Assembly: GCF_000017405.1 (NCBI RefSeq)
Contig: NC_009667.1
Location: forward strand, 2,652,001-2,716,000
Source: Brucella anthropi ATCC 49188
GTDB taxonomy: Bacteria; Pseudomonadota; Alphaproteobacteria; Rhizobiales; Rhizobiaceae
Direction of reading: 5' to 3'
Length of the DNA stretch: 64,000 nt
Part shown: positions 29,440 through 39,387 of the stretch, piece by piece
Numbering within the stretch: the stretch's first letter is position 1
Layout of the letters: each line of letters starts with the position of its first letter
Position numbers and translations under genes: made by a program
Notes under the pieces: model-generated
Database searches by the model: none
What the model was told of the DNA's origin: nothing
The model's input: only the letters and a program-made list of their open reading frames with translations

Positions 29440-29866
29440 AACGCTGGTTGAAAAGTAACGAGGATGTGCCCTTCACGAAGCCAAGCTTCTCGTAGAAGGG
29501 CACAAGCCGTTCCGGGCAGTAGAGCTCAAAACTTTTCACACGCTTCAACTTTTCTTGGTTGAGAATGCGTTCAACAAGGGCTTGTCCGAGCCCTTGTCCA
29601 CGATGCTTCTCCGACACGATCACATCGAAGACCATCGCCTTGAAGGTGAAGTCCGTGAGAACGCGGGCGAAACCTGCGATCCGGCTTTCTGCGTCGAGGC
29701 AGAACAGAAGCAAATCACAATGGGCCAGCATGTGCGTGACGTCATCAAGCGTCCGCTCGCTCGTCCACCATTCTTTACTGTAAAACTCATGAAATTCGCT
29801 GTATTGCTCAGGCGCGAGTTTCTCCACCCATTGAAAATCAGTCACTGCTTCCCTCTCCCGTGTCAC
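29438..29866 (-). CDS. GNAT family N-acetyltransferase
   Basis: A 142-aa acetyltransferase. The acetyl-CoA loop reads VSEKHRGQGLGQALVERIL (the R/Q-x-x-G-x-G/A motif) and the C-terminal strand is FYEKLGFVKG. No partner gene indicates its substrate; it could act on an antibiotic, a polyamine or a protein N-terminus. Divergent from the next gene, overlapping its potential upstream reading by a few bases. Confidence 0.85.
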   Translation of the reverse strand: MTREREAVTDFQWVEKLAPEQYSEFHEFYSKEWWTSERTLDDVTHMLAHCDLLLFCLDAESRIAGFARVLTDFTFKAMVFDVIVSEKHRGQGLGQALVERILNQEKLKRVKSFELYCPERLVPFYEKLGFVKGTSSLLFNQR

Positions 29867-29895
29867 GGAATAATCAGTCGCAAAGGCGTTTCAGA

Positions 29896-30270
29896 ATGGC
29901 AATCCAGTTTGAGCAAACCTGTCCGATCTTTCGCATTTTCGACATAGAGAAAGCTCGTGAATTTTATCTCGGCTTTCTCGGCTTCAATCTGGATTGGGAG
30001 CATCGATTTGCCGAAGGAATGCCGCTTTATATGCAGGTTTCCCGCGGTGCGCTTGCCTTGCATCTTAGCGAACATCATGGCGACGGAAGCCCCGGCGCGA
30101 ATATTTTCGTGCGCATGCAGGGTGTCGAGGAACTGCATAAGGAGATTAACGCACGCGGTTACCGCTTCATGCGACCGGGAATCGAAAATGAGCCGTGGGG
30201 CCGCGTAATGGCGGTCATCGACCCTTTCGGCAATCGCATCCAGTTCTGCGAAGGCCCACACGACGAATAA
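29896..30270 (+). CDS. Bleomycin-resistance-like VOC protein
   Basis: A 124-aa VOC protein of the glyoxalase/bleomycin-resistance superfamily, starting MAIQFEQTCPIFRIFDIEKA. Marks: FYLGFLGFNLDWEHRF, LALHLSEHHGDGSPGANIFV and DPFGNRIQFCE. A sequestering or metal-dependent activity is plausible, but nothing shows which. The reading from 29860 adds 12 residues without support. Confidence 0.8.
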   Translation: MAIQFEQTCPIFRIFDIEKAREFYLGFLGFNLDWEHRFAEGMPLYMQVSRGALALHLSEHHGDGSPGANIFVRMQGVEELHKEINARGYRFMRPGIENEPWGRVMAVIDPFGNRIQFCEGPHDE

Positions 30271-30274
30271 ACAA

Positions 30275-30304
30275 AAACACCCGCCGGCGAACCGGCGGGT
30301 GTTT
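30275..30304. terminator. Bidirectional terminator
   Basis: A perfect 13-bp stem AAACACCCGCCGG / CCGGCGGGTGTTT with a four-base CGAA loop, between the VOC gene and the end of aapP. Confidence 0.92.
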
Positions 30305-30326
30305 CGATTTCAGGCCACTAATCTGA

Positions 30327-31142
30327 TTAGTGCAGAATCTGGCTCAGGAACAGCTTGGTGCGTTCGTGCTGCGGATTGTCGAAGAACTGGTCCGGCGAGT
30401 TCTGCTCGACGATCTGGCCCTGATCCATGAAGATCACGCGGTTGGCAACCTGACGGGCAAAGCCCATTTCGTGCGTCACGCAGATCATGGTCATGCCTTC
30501 GGCAGCGAGGCTCACCATCGTGTCCAGAACTTCCTTCACCATTTCCGGATCGAGAGCCGATGTCGGTTCGTCGAACAGCATGACTTTCGGGTTCATGCAC
30601 AGTGCACGAGCAATCGCCACACGCTGCTGCTGACCACCGGAAAGCTGGCCCGGATATTTGTTGGCCTGTTCCGGAATCTTCACGCGGGCCAGATAGTGCA
30701 TGGCGATTTCTTCCGCCTGCTTCTTCGGCATCTTGCGCACCCAGATCGGCGCGAGCGTGCAGTTTTCCAGAATGGTCAGATGCGGGAAGAGGTTGAAGTG
30801 CTGGAACACCATGCCGACTTCGCGGCGCACTTCATCGATCTTCTTGAGATCGTTGGTCAGCTCGATATTGTCGACGACGATCTTGCCCTTCTGGTGTTCT
30901 TCCAGACGGTTGATACAGCGGATCATGGTCGATTTGCCCGAGCCCGACGGTCCGGCAACAACGATGCGCTCCCCGCGCATGACCTTCAGATTGATGTCGC
31001 GCAGGACGTGAAACTCACCATACCACTTATGCATATTGGTGATTTCGATGGCGACATCGGTTGTGGAAACCTGCATCTTCGAACGGTCAACATCCATTCC
31101 CAGCTCGGATTGCGGGAGGGCGTTTTGTGCACTCATTTCCAT
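30327..31142 (-). CDS. aapP: General L-amino acid ABC transporter, ATP-binding protein
   Basis: The ATPase of the Aap importer, which takes up a broad range of L-amino acids. The 271-aa protein contains Walker A ([20 protein letters not shown]), the Q-loop [14 protein letters not shown], the signature [15 protein letters not shown] and Walker [17 protein letters not shown]. It is last in the operon aapJ-aapQ-aapM-aapP, the classical order in Rhizobium. Its N-terminus ([20 protein letters not shown]) is longer than usual but matches the family. Confidence 0.95.
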   Translation of the reverse strand: MEMSAQNALPQSELGMDVDRSKMQVSTTDVAIEITNMHKWYGEFHVLRDINLKVMRGERIVVAGPSGSGKSTMIRCINRLEEHQKGKIVVDNIELTNDLKKIDEVRREVGMVFQHFNLFPHLTILENCTLAPIWVRKMPKKQAEEIAMHYLARVKIPEQANKYPGQLSGGQQQRVAIARALCMNPKVMLFDEPTSALDPEMVKEVLDTMVSLAAEGMTMICVTHEMGFARQVANRVIFMDQGQIVEQNSPDQFFDNPQHERTKLFLSQILH

Positions 31143-31156
31143 TATTCCCTTTATTC

Positions 31157-32314
31157 TTATCGTTTATGACCCGTGTCGAGCCGTCGTTCCATGAATATAG
31201 AGTATCGCGACATTGCGAAACAGAAAATCCAGAAAACGAAGCCCGCAAAGATGAGACCGGTGGCAGGCGTCTGTGGAGAAGCCCAATTGGCATCGGAAAA
31301 ATTCTGACGGACGATGCCCAACAGATCGAACATGCCGATGATGTAGACAAGGCTCGTATCCTTGAACAGACCGATGAAGGTGTTGACGATACCCGGAATG
31401 ACAAGCTTCAGCGCCTGCGGCAGAACGATCAGTCCCGTTTTCTGCCAGTAGCTGAGACCCAGCGCATCCGCACCTTCATACTGCCCGCGCGGGATAGCCT
31501 GAAGACCACCGCGCACCACTTCCGCCATATAGGCCGAAGCGAACAGCGCCACGCCGATGAGCGCACGCAGGAGCTTGTCGAAAGTCACGCCCGGCGGCAG
31601 GAACAAAGGCAGCATGACGCTGGCCATGAACAGCACCGTCACCAGCGGAACGCCGCGCACCATTTCGATGAAGATGATCGAGAAGGTCTTGATGACCGGC
31701 AGCTTTGAACGGCGTCCGAGCGCGAGCACGATACCAAGCGGCAGCGATACGGCGATACCGACAAAGGACAGCACAAGCGTGACCAGAAGCCCACCCCAAA
31801 GCGGCGTTTCCACATAAGGAAGGCCGAACCAGCCGCCGACCAGCAGGAAGAAGGCGACGATCGGGAACACGAAGAAGAACAGGATCGCATTGAGAGCCTT
31901 CTTCGGGGCCTTCGGAATCAGCAGCGGCACCAGCAGGACGACGAAGATCAGCGCCGTCAGATTGACGCGCCAGCGTTCCGAAATCGGATAACGGCCATAG
32001 ATGAACTGCTCGTATTTCGCGTTCACGAATGCCCAGCAGGCGCCCGACCAGCCTTCCGGTTGCGTGCCGCCCTGCGCGACAGTCAGGCAGGCCGTGCGAT
32101 CCGCACCCGTCCAAACGGCCTTGAAGAACAGCCACTCGATGATTGGCGGGAGGAACCACGCCACGGCCAGCAGGCCGAGAATGGTCAGCGCCGCATCGAC
32201 AGGCGTTGCGAACAGATTGACGCGCAACCAGTGCGAAATGCCCTGCACGGAGCGTGGCGGCGCTTCGCCATCCACCATCTGCGAGCGGACATATTGGAGA
32301 TCTGCGTTTTCCAT
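31157..32314 (-). CDS. aapM: General L-amino acid ABC transporter, permease AapM
   Basis: A 385-aa inner-membrane permease of the His/Glu/Gln type. The first half is a long amphipathic and helical region, unusual for permeases in general but characteristic of AapM; the second half carries the EAA loop ([20 protein letters not shown], then [20 protein letters not shown]). I start at ATG 32314, which has GGAG at a spacing of eight and follows the aapQ stop, giving a small overlap of translation signals rather than the GTG six bases earlier. Confidence 0.93.
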   Translation of the reverse strand: MENADLQYVRSQMVDGEAPPRSVQGISHWLRVNLFATPVDAALTILGLLAVAWFLPPIIEWLFFKAVWTGADRTACLTVAQGGTQPEGWSGACWAFVNAKYEQFIYGRYPISERWRVNLTALIFVVLLVPLLIPKAPKKALNAILFFFVFPIVAFFLLVGGWFGLPYVETPLWGGLLVTLVLSFVGIAVSLPLGIVLALGRRSKLPVIKTFSIIFIEMVRGVPLVTVLFMASVMLPLFLPPGVTFDKLLRALIGVALFASAYMAEVVRGGLQAIPRGQYEGADALGLSYWQKTGLIVLPQALKLVIPGIVNTFIGLFKDTSLVYIIGMFDLLGIVRQNFSDANWASPQTPATGLIFAGFVFWIFCFAMSRYSIFMERRLDTGHKR

Positions 32315-32316
32315 TG

Positions 32317-33510
32317 TCACCTCTCCACCAGCGCCATCTTGGCATTGAACCAGTTCATCAGGCCGGACACAATCAGGCTGATGCCCAGGTAGATCACCAT
32401 CCAGATCGCCACGACTTCGACCGATTGACCGGTCTGGTTGAGGATCGTGCCACCTACGGCGACAAGATCGGGATAGCCGATGGCAATGGCGAGCGACGAG
32501 TTCTTGATAAGATTGAGATACTGGCTCGAGAGCGGTGGAATGATGATGCGCAGCGCCTGCGGCACGATGATGAGACGCATCGTCTGGCCGGGACGAAGCC
32601 CGACTGCATAAGCAGCTTCGGTCTGCCCCTTGTTGACGCCCAGAACGCCGGCGCGAACCGTTTCAGCGATAAAGGACGCCGTATAGAAGGAAAGCGCCAG
32701 AAACAGAGCCAGAAACTCCGGCTTGATCTGTGCGCCGCCGGTCAGATTGAACGTTCCGAGCTTCGGCGAGTCGAACGAAACCGGAAAACCGGTCGCGATC
32801 AGCGCCAGTATCGGCAGGCCGATAATCAGGGCGGCGGACACGCGTATCGTGTGAAAGGACTGGCCGGTTGCCATCTGGCGGCGTTTTGCCCAACGCGCGA
32901 CGATGATCGAAGCGACGATGCCGATGAGAAGCGCCACCGGCAGAAGCCACGCCCCCTCACCCCATATGGGAGATGGCATGAAGAAGCCGCGATTGTTCAG
33001 GTAAGTGCCCAGCGGGAGCGAGAAGCTGTCGCGGGCCTGCGGCAGGACCGACAGAACGCCGAAATACCAGAAGAAGATGACGAGCAGCGGCGGAATATTG
33101 CGGAATATCTCCACATAGACCGTGCAGATCTTGCGGATCAGCCAGTTGCGCGAAAGACGGCCGATACCAACCAGAAACCCGATGATCGATGCCGTAATGA
33201 CACCCAGCGCGGCAACGTAAAGCGTATTCACGAGGCCAACCAGAAAGGCCCGGCCATAGTTCGAATCGCTGTTGTACTGAATAAGCGTCTGGCTGATATC
33301 AAACCCGGCACGCCCATTGAGGAAGGCGAAACCGGACGCAATGTTTGCGCGCTGCAGATTGGTGATCGTGTTGCCGACAATCCAGTAGATCGCGCCAATG
33401 ACCGCACCAAAGACAATGACCTGATAGAAGATGCCGCGAATCCGCGGATCGTACAGGAGCGAAGTTCCGCCGCTGTCCTGGCGACGTTCAGTTGCAGAAT
33501 AGGAAGCCAT
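32317..33510 (-). CDS. aapQ: General L-amino acid ABC transporter, permease AapQ
   Basis: A 397-aa permease, partner of AapM. It begins [15 protein letters not shown] at 33510, with AGGAA six bases upstream; a longer reading to 33549 is not supported. It has eight hydrophobic segments and the EAA motif ([40 protein letters not shown]). Long permeases with an extra periplasmic region between helices 3 and 4 are specific to Aap/Bzt systems. Confidence 0.93.
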   Translation of the reverse strand: MASYSATERRQDSGGTSLLYDPRIRGIFYQVIVFGAVIGAIYWIVGNTITNLQRANIASGFAFLNGRAGFDISQTLIQYNSDSNYGRAFLVGLVNTLYVAALGVITASIIGFLVGIGRLSRNWLIRKICTVYVEIFRNIPPLLVIFFWYFGVLSVLPQARDSFSLPLGTYLNNRGFFMPSPIWGEGAWLLPVALLIGIVASIIVARWAKRRQMATGQSFHTIRVSAALIIGLPILALIATGFPVSFDSPKLGTFNLTGGAQIKPEFLALFLALSFYTASFIAETVRAGVLGVNKGQTEAAYAVGLRPGQTMRLIIVPQALRIIIPPLSSQYLNLIKNSSLAIAIGYPDLVAVGGTILNQTGQSVEVVAIWMVIYLGISLIVSGLMNWFNAKMALVER

Positions 33511-33810
33511 ATGTTTCCTGTGCCTCTCGGCTGGCTGCATCGACCTCAAACAGAAAAGGCTGACCGCATCTGCGGAGCAATTCCTGAAATCGAGACATCG
33601 AATGCCGAACCGTTCGGTCTTGCCATTCCCAATTCAGGCTCATCTCGAGCTTGCGGGCCTGCAAGACGCGGTTGAATTCCAAAAAGCAGCTTATCAGCGT
33701 TCAAATGCCCTCACGATGCGAGGCCAGTAGCAAACGGACAAACTGCAGAGCCGACAAATCCGGCGGGCGCTGCTGCACCCGCCGATGATCAGTCTGGAAA
33801 GAAGGGCCCG
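33511..33810 (-). promoter_or_regulatory. aapJ-aapQ spacer with stem-loop
   Basis: A 300-base non-coding gap inside the operon. At 33761-33784 the arms CGGCGGG and CCCGCCG surround a ten-base loop, on the minus strand downstream of aapJ. In binding-protein operons such a structure usually lets the binding-protein message accumulate in excess over the permease messages. No other gene candidate was found in the gap. Confidence 0.6.
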
Positions 33811-34842
33811 TTAGCGCACAGGGACGCCGTATTGCAGGCCGCCCTTGTTCCACTGGGCGTTGATGCCACGTGCAATCTTGAGCGGGCTGCTGGCGCCGAT
33901 ATTGCGCTCGAAGATTTCACCGTAATTGCCGACGCCCTTGACGATCTTCACCACCCAGTCATTGTCGAGACCGAGATCGGTACCGATCTTCGTGTCTGCT
34001 TCCACACCGAGAAGACGCTTGATGTCCGGATTGTCGGACTTCTTCATCTCTTCGACATTGGCCTGCGTAATGCCGTATTCCTCGGCGTTGAGCAGCGCAT
34101 TATGGGTCCAGCGAACGACGTCCGCCCACTTGGAATCGCCCTGACGAACGGTCAGACCGAATGGCTCCTTGGAGATGATTTCCGGCAAGATGACGTGATC
34201 ATCCGGATTGGCAAGCGCCAGACGAACCCCGTAGAGGCTGGACTGGTCGGTCGTATAGGCGTCGCAACGACCGGAATCGTAAGCGGCGTTGGCTTCTTCG
34301 ATCTTCTCGAAGACAACCGGGTTATATTCCATCTTGTTGGCGCGGAAATAGTCGGCCATGTTCAGCTCGGTCGTCGTACCGGCCTGAACGCAGATGGAAG
34401 CGCCGGAAAGCTGCAATGCGGAATTGATGCCCGACAGCTTCTTTGAATTGATCATGAAGCCCTGGCCGTCAAAGTAGTTGATGCCAGCAAAATCAAGGCC
34501 AAGCGCAGTGTCGCGGCTGATCGTCCAGGTCGTGTTACGGATCAGGACGTCCACTTCACCCGACTGCAGGGCTGTAAAACGCTCCTTGGCGTTCAGCGGC
34601 GTGAACTTCACCTTGGTTGGATCGCCGAAAATCGCAGAAGCCACAGCGCGGCAATAGTCTACGTCAAAGCCGGACCACTCACCCTTGTCGTTGGGCGAAG
34701 CAAAGCCAAGCAGACCCGTATTAACGCCGCACTGCAGAAAACCTTTCGCCTTCACATCGGAAAGCGTATCCGCGGATGCTCCCGAAGCTACGCTAAACAG
34801 CGCCGCCGCACCCAATACACCCGTCATAAGAGTTTTTTTCAT
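33811..34842 (-). CDS. aapJ: General L-amino acid-binding periplasmic protein AapJ
   Basis: The solute receptor of the Aap importer, 343 aa, with a signal peptide (LGAAALFSVASGASADTL) and the periplasmic-binding-protein fold, including FLQCGVNTGLLGFASPNDKG, VDVLIRNTTWTISRDT and the C-terminal GINAQWNKGGLQYGVPVR, which is the family's recognisable end. In Rhizobium leguminosarum AapJ binds a wide range of L-amino acids including gamma-aminobutyrate through the Bra partner. First gene of the aap operon. Confidence 0.95.
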   Translation of the reverse strand: MKKTLMTGVLGAAALFSVASGASADTLSDVKAKGFLQCGVNTGLLGFASPNDKGEWSGFDVDYCRAVASAIFGDPTKVKFTPLNAKERFTALQSGEVDVLIRNTTWTISRDTALGLDFAGINYFDGQGFMINSKKLSGINSALQLSGASICVQAGTTTELNMADYFRANKMEYNPVVFEKIEEANAAYDSGRCDAYTTDQSSLYGVRLALANPDDHVILPEIISKEPFGLTVRQGDSKWADVVRWTHNALLNAEEYGITQANVEEMKKSDNPDIKRLLGVEADTKIGTDLGLDNDWVVKIVKGVGNYGEIFERNIGASSPLKIARGINAQWNKGGLQYGVPVR

Positions 34843-35295
34843 CTGGCCTGCAACCTTTTGTTCCCTGGAGAGCGCTGAACCCTTGGCTCAAGCGTCTCTT
34901 GTTGCTTTATTTTTGCATAAACCCGTCGGAAAAGCCGTGTGACCTCCCAAGCCCATGCCCATACAGCAGGCTGCCCCTCGCCCGAGACCGCTTTCCGGTC
35001 TTCGATTCTTGTTTTTGAGCGCAGTGACAAACCTGCCGCCTTCACGGGTCTTATCGAAGGCGAAAAATTGCCTTTGGTCAAGGCAATAACGCAGCCCGGC
35101 GAGCTGGCCTCCAAAAAAGATGAGGGGGAAATATTTGAAAATTTACACGATTTCCCGATTTCTGGGTAGAAACCTTCTCCAGAGAAGATCATGCCGCAAC
35201 CAGTTGGAATACGGCATTATAACTCAATTAATTCAATTGGTTAAATTTGACTACCACCCTAGATGGGCAATGCCGAGAGCAACTCCTGATAGAAA
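34843..35295. other. Gene-free stretch upstream of aapJ
   Basis: About 450 bases. A 76-codon plus-strand ORF (34939-35169, starting MTSQAHAHTAG) and an overlapping minus-strand ORF both lack a ribosome-binding site and any family resemblance, so I leave them out. The aapJ promoter is expected in the first 150 bases (TTTATTTTTGCATAAACCC on the plus strand). The right part (35100-35280) is notably A/T-rich. No other structure seen. Confidence 0.4.
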
Positions 35296-36063
35296 TCAGA
35301 CGCGTGGCATCGCGCTTTCACCATCCAAAGAAAAAATAATATTTCGCGTCGCCATATAGCGGGCAACCCACCATGTCGCCACGAATCCGATCGTCAGACC
35401 GGCCACGATGTCGGTCGGATAGTGCGCGCCCGCGGCAAGCCTGCTGATCCCGAAGAGAAAACATGCCGGGGCTGTAAGGACGCGCCAGCGCGGCAGGAAT
35501 ATCCAAAGCGAGACCATCATGATGCCAGCCATCATGGAATGGCCTGACGGGAAGCTTTCATAAAGAAACTGGCCTTTGAACGGTGAGAAATAGGCTGCGC
35601 CCACGTCATCGAGCAGGAACGGGCGCGCCCGACCGATGGCGAGTTTACCGATTTCAGTCGGGATGCTCCCCACAACAATCGACGTCAGCACCAGCGTTGC
35701 CCAGCTATGGAGTTTCACGAACCATGGTCTGGCACTATCACGCAGTTTTGGCGAAAGCAGTATCGCTGTGACGAGCCAGACGACAATGCCGATTGCCAGC
35801 CAGACGATAGTGCGAATCGCATCCGTAACCGCACGCAGGAATTCCATGATGAAATTGGTGCTCTGCACCGTGACGCGAACGATGTCAGCATCCCACAGAT
35901 GCAGCACGAGGATAATGAACGGCAGAAGCACCACAATTGCGGTCATCTCAAGCGTCCATGAGGATGGCGCCCCCTTGTAAGCCGGGCGCAGAAGAGCTCG
36001 AAGGAGTTCCAGCGCCGCGCGAAAGGGATATAGAAAAATGCTTCCCGTGCCTGACGCCATCAT
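35296..36063 (-). CDS. PAP2-superfamily phosphatase
   Basis: A 255-aa membrane phosphatase with about six helices. It carries the three PAP2 active-site motifs: KLAIGRARP (K-x6-RP), PSGH and SRLAAGAHYPTD. Substrates in this family are phosphatidic acid, undecaprenyl pyrophosphate or similar lipid phosphates; which one cannot be decided. It lies between metC and aapJ, which in Rhizobium are direct neighbours, so it looks inserted into an ancestral order. It ends at 35296; no overlap with neighbours. Confidence 0.88.
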   Translation of the reverse strand: MMASGTGSIFLYPFRAALELLRALLRPAYKGAPSSWTLEMTAIVVLLPFIILVLHLWDADIVRVTVQSTNFIMEFLRAVTDAIRTIVWLAIGIVVWLVTAILLSPKLRDSARPWFVKLHSWATLVLTSIVVGSIPTEIGKLAIGRARPFLLDDVGAAYFSPFKGQFLYESFPSGHSMMAGIMMVSLWIFLPRWRVLTAPACFLFGISRLAAGAHYPTDIVAGLTIGFVATWWVARYMATRNIIFSLDGESAMPRV

Positions 36064-36286
36064 AATAGAAATACCCTTTCAAAAGCTTCTTACGCAATAA
36101 ATTGCACGCGAGGTTGCATCCGGAACGCGCGCATCCTATCCAAGTATTCAAAGTTTCCGCCGCAAACGGAATCGCAGATCTTTTTGCCGCAGCCGACCTT
36201 GATGCGACCCGGCAGAATCCTCTTGTTCGAGAATCGGTGGGCGAGAATCAGTGGGATAGCATGCAACATGGTCTGGAGGCATTTTC

Positions 36287-37456
36287 GTGACTAAGCAGCA
36301 GGGCAAGACAGAGAAGCTGGGTATAAACACACGGCTGGCTCACGATGGTTATCAGCCGCGCGATTATCATGGCTTCGTCAATCCGCCCGTTGTCCGCGCC
36401 TCCACCGTGCTTTTCCCGGATGCAGAGACGATGGCAACCGGTGGCCAGAAATACACTTATGGCACGCGTGGCACACCGACCAGCGATGCGCTTTGCGCTG
36501 CCATTGATGCGCTGGAAGGTTCGGCAGGTACGGTCTGCGTCCCGTCCGGTCTTGCCGCTGTTACCGTTCCGCTTCTCGCCTTCCTGTCGCCCGGCGATCA
36601 CGTGCTGTTTGTCGATTCGATCTACAATCCGACCCGGCATTTTGCCGATACGATCCTGAAGCGCATGGGCGTGGAAGTCGAATATTACGATCCGGAGATC
36701 GGTTCCGGCATTGCAAAGCTGATGCGCCCGAACACCAAGGTCGTGTTCACGGAATCACCCGCGTCGAACACGTTTGAAATGCAGGATATTCCGGCCATCG
36801 TTGAAGAAGCGCACAAGGGCGGCGCCATCGTCATGATGGACAATACCTGGGCCACCCCGCTTTACTTCAAGGCGCTCGATTTCGGCGTGGACATTACCAT
36901 CCATGCCTCGACCAAATATCCGTCCGGCCACTCCGATATTCTGTTTGGCACGATTTCGGCCAATGAAAAATGCTGGCCGCAGCTTCTGGAAACGCACGGA
37001 ACGCTTGGACTGTGCACATCAGCTGACGACACCTACCAGATCCTGCGCGGCATGCGCACGATGGGCGTGCGGCTGGAACATCACCGCAAGAGCGCACTGG
37101 ACGTCGCCCGTTGGCTTGAAAGCCACCCGGCTGTCGACCGGGTTCTGCATCCGGCACTGGAAAGCCATCCGGGTCATGAAATCTGGAAGCGGGACTTCTC
37201 CGGTTCAGCCGGTATTTTCTCCATCGTGCTCGCCAGCGGCGGGCAGAAGGAAGCCCATGCTTTCCTCGATGCGCTTGAGATTTTCGGCCTCGGTTATTCC
37301 TGGGGCGGCTATGAAAGCCTCGCAGTTCATGTCCGCCTCGATGACCGCACCGTGGCCAAGGGCGACTATCCGGGCCCGGTGATCCGCCTGCAGATTGGTC
37401 TGGAAGACGTGCCGGACCTCATTGCAGACCTCGAAAAGGGGTTTGCGGCGATCTAA
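36287..37456 (+). CDS. metC: Cystathionine beta-lyase
   Basis: PLP enzyme converting cystathionine to homocysteine, pyruvate and ammonia in methionine synthesis. The 389-aa protein has a GTG start at 36287 with GGAGG seven bases upstream. Recognised parts: YTYGTRGTPTSDALCAAIDA, the PLP lysine at residue 210 in ITIHASTKYPSGHSD, and the C-terminal LGYSWGGYESLA. metC next to aapJ is an arrangement known in Rhizobium leguminosarum. Confidence 0.94.
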   Translation: MTKQQGKTEKLGINTRLAHDGYQPRDYHGFVNPPVVRASTVLFPDAETMATGGQKYTYGTRGTPTSDALCAAIDALEGSAGTVCVPSGLAAVTVPLLAFLSPGDHVLFVDSIYNPTRHFADTILKRMGVEVEYYDPEIGSGIAKLMRPNTKVVFTESPASNTFEMQDIPAIVEEAHKGGAIVMMDNTWATPLYFKALDFGVDITIHASTKYPSGHSDILFGTISANEKCWPQLLETHGTLGLCTSADDTYQILRGMRTMGVRLEHHRKSALDVARWLESHPAVDRVLHPALESHPGHEIWKRDFSGSAGIFSIVLASGGQKEAHAFLDALEIFGLGYSWGGYESLAVHVRLDDRTVAKGDYPGPVIRLQIGLEDVPDLIADLEKGFAAI

Positions 37457-39387
37457 GCCGGTTTTGCAGCGGCCATCTTGCGTGACCGCGCGCGGACCGT
37501 TTTCTTTGCCGCCTTCAAGGGCTTCGGTTCGATTTCAGAGAGGCCTTCCACGACGGCCTCTATCATGGTGCAGGCGACGAAATCCGCCTGCATTTCTTCC
37601 CGCAACGCCTCCCGGTCAACGGATCGTGCTTCGCTCGGATCGTGCCACAGCACCACGCCAATGCGCAGAGAGGGCCGCAGCCGTCGCAGACGACGTACGG
37701 CAAACCGGGCGTGACGCGCCGCCTGCTGATCCAGAAAGCAGATTATCAGCGTATCCCTGCCGGAAAGATCCAGCGCCCTGAGATTGGCGGGCTTGAGCGC
37801 ATCATGCACGACGGCTTCTGCCGACGCGCCCTGCACGGCAAGCACCTGCGCCAGCATGATCGCAGCCGTGTCGTCGAGCCCCTTCCGTCCCCCGAATGTC
37901 AGCAGCGACCGGCCTTCGCCGGAAGGAAGTTCCAGATCGGATGCGCTGCCATCGCCATCGGGATTCTCAATCGCGATCTCTTCGTCGTCACCCTCCTCCT
38001 CGCTCGCAATCTGTTCCAGATTGGCCACCAGCGTCTTCGTGCTTTCGTCAACGATCTGCAATTGCGGCTCGGTCAGAACACCGCGCAGACGGTCCCGCTC
38101 CGCCATCAGGAGCGCCGGGATCGCGACCGAACCGTAAAACTCAACCAGATATTTCCGTTCCAGCATTTCCTCGGCATTATCCGTGGCCTCATCCGGGTCT
38201 CCGGCCAGGAGGCGCTGATAGAGACGTTCCTTCGGATCGAGCACGGGCTCATTGCCGAACAGGATTTCCAGAAACTCGAATTGCGGCACATGACGCCCCA
38301 GCACCACGAGACAGACCGTCAGAGGCGTCGACAAGACCAGCCCGACCGGGCCCCAGAGCCAAGTCCAGAAAATGGCCGAAACGATGATTGCAAGCGGCGA
38401 AAGGCCGGTGCGCGAACCATAGAGCCAAGGTTCGATCACATTGTTTATAAGAAGCTCGATGATGACGAAGAGCCCGATTGTCCAGAGGAGCAGGCTCCAG
38501 CCGGGTGCAACGGCAAAGGCAAGGAACAGCGGCAGGATCGCCGCGATAACCGGGCCAATATAGGGAACGAACCGCAAAACGATTGCCAGCATTCCCCATA
38601 GAGCTGCATTCGGAATACCCAAAATCCAAAGTCCGAAAGCGAGTGGCACTCCATAGGTAATATTCACCACAAGCTGCGTCAGCAGATATTGTCCAACCCG
38701 CTTTCCCGCATCCTGCAACGCTTCGGTCGTGCGGTGAAGATCGCCATAGCCGACCAGCCTTATGAAGCGATCCCGCAGCTCCTCCCGTTCGAGCAGCATG
38801 AAAATCACCACAACCACGACGAGACCTGTCGTCGCCAGCGGACCGACGAGCGGTTCGATTATGCTCCGGAGCGTTTCAACCGGATGGCGCGGCGCGAATA
38901 TCTGGACGAGTAGCGGCTTTTCCTCCGGCTGATCCGAAGGCAGCGCCTGTGTTTTCTGTTCCGGCCTGTTGATTTCCGTGCCTATGCGCTCGGCAAAGCG
39001 GTTGAGCCTGTCAAAGAAACTGTTGTCTGAGCTCGCTTCCTTGAGTGTCCTGATCTTCTCGATGATGTTGTACTGATAGATTGAGATATTCTGCCCGACC
39101 TCAGAAACCTGAAAGGCAACGACCGCGCTGAAGACTGCGACGATCAGAAAGCCACCGGCCACACTCGTAATCACCGCGAACAGCCGTGGAAGACCAGCCC
39201 TACGCAGAAAGGCGACAATCGGCGCAAGCGCAAATGTCAGCAGCACCGCTATGGCAAGAGGCAGAAAAACGTCTTTTGCAAAATAGAGAATGGCAACGGC
39301 GACAGCCATTGCCGCCAGGGTCGGCAGACGTGGCGGCGCCGACGTGATCGGACGCACCGCAGAATCCGGATTGTCGATAATCTCCAT
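37453..39387 (-). CDS. AI-2E family transporter with long C-terminal extension
   Basis: Residues about 20-380 are a seven- to eight-helix AI-2E/PerM transporter (helices such as LAAMAVAVAILYFAKDVFL and the typical TYGVPLAFGLWILGIPNAALW and LRFVPYIGP). The remaining about 265 residues are unusual: an acidic linker (EEEGDDEEIAIENPDGDG) followed by a region with IMLAQVLAVQGASAEAVVHD, DTLIICFLDQQAARHARFAV and RIGVVLWHDPSEARS. This tail may be a cytoplasmic regulatory domain. Total length 644 aa against about 350-420 for typical members. A shorter paralogue lies at 49286. It overlaps metC by four bases at their 3' ends. Confidence 0.85.
   Translation of the reverse strand: MEIIDNPDSAVRPITSAPPRLPTLAAMAVAVAILYFAKDVFLPLAIAVLLTFALAPIVAFLRRAGLPRLFAVITSVAGGFLIVAVFSAVVAFQVSEVGQNISIYQYNIIEKIRTLKEASSDNSFFDRLNRFAERIGTEINRPEQKTQALPSDQPEEKPLLVQIFAPRHPVETLRSIIEPLVGPLATTGLVVVVVIFMLLEREELRDRFIRLVGYGDLHRTTEALQDAGKRVGQYLLTQLVVNITYGVPLAFGLWILGIPNAALWGMLAIVLRFVPYIGPVIAAILPLFLAFAVAPGWSLLLWTIGLFVIIELLINNVIEPWLYGSRTGLSPLAIIVSAIFWTWLWGPVGLVLSTPLTVCLVVLGRHVPQFEFLEILFGNEPVLDPKERLYQRLLAGDPDEATDNAEEMLERKYLVEFYGSVAIPALLMAERDRLRGVLTEPQLQIVDESTKTLVANLEQIASEEEGDDEEIAIENPDGDGSASDLELPSGEGRSLLTFGGRKGLDDTAAIMLAQVLAVQGASAEAVVHDALKPANLRALDLSGRDTLIICFLDQQAARHARFAVRRLRRLRPSLRIGVVLWHDPSEARSVDREALREEMQADFVACTMIEAVVEGLSEIEPKPLKAAKKTVRARSRKMAAAKPA

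Noticed and set aside
33488..33682. 64-codon minus-strand ORF overlapping the aapQ start
   Set aside because: It overlaps the aapQ ribosome-binding site and shows no family resemblance.
34939..35169. 76-codon ORF upstream of aapJ
   Set aside because: No ribosome-binding site, no similarity, and overlaps an equally open minus-strand frame.
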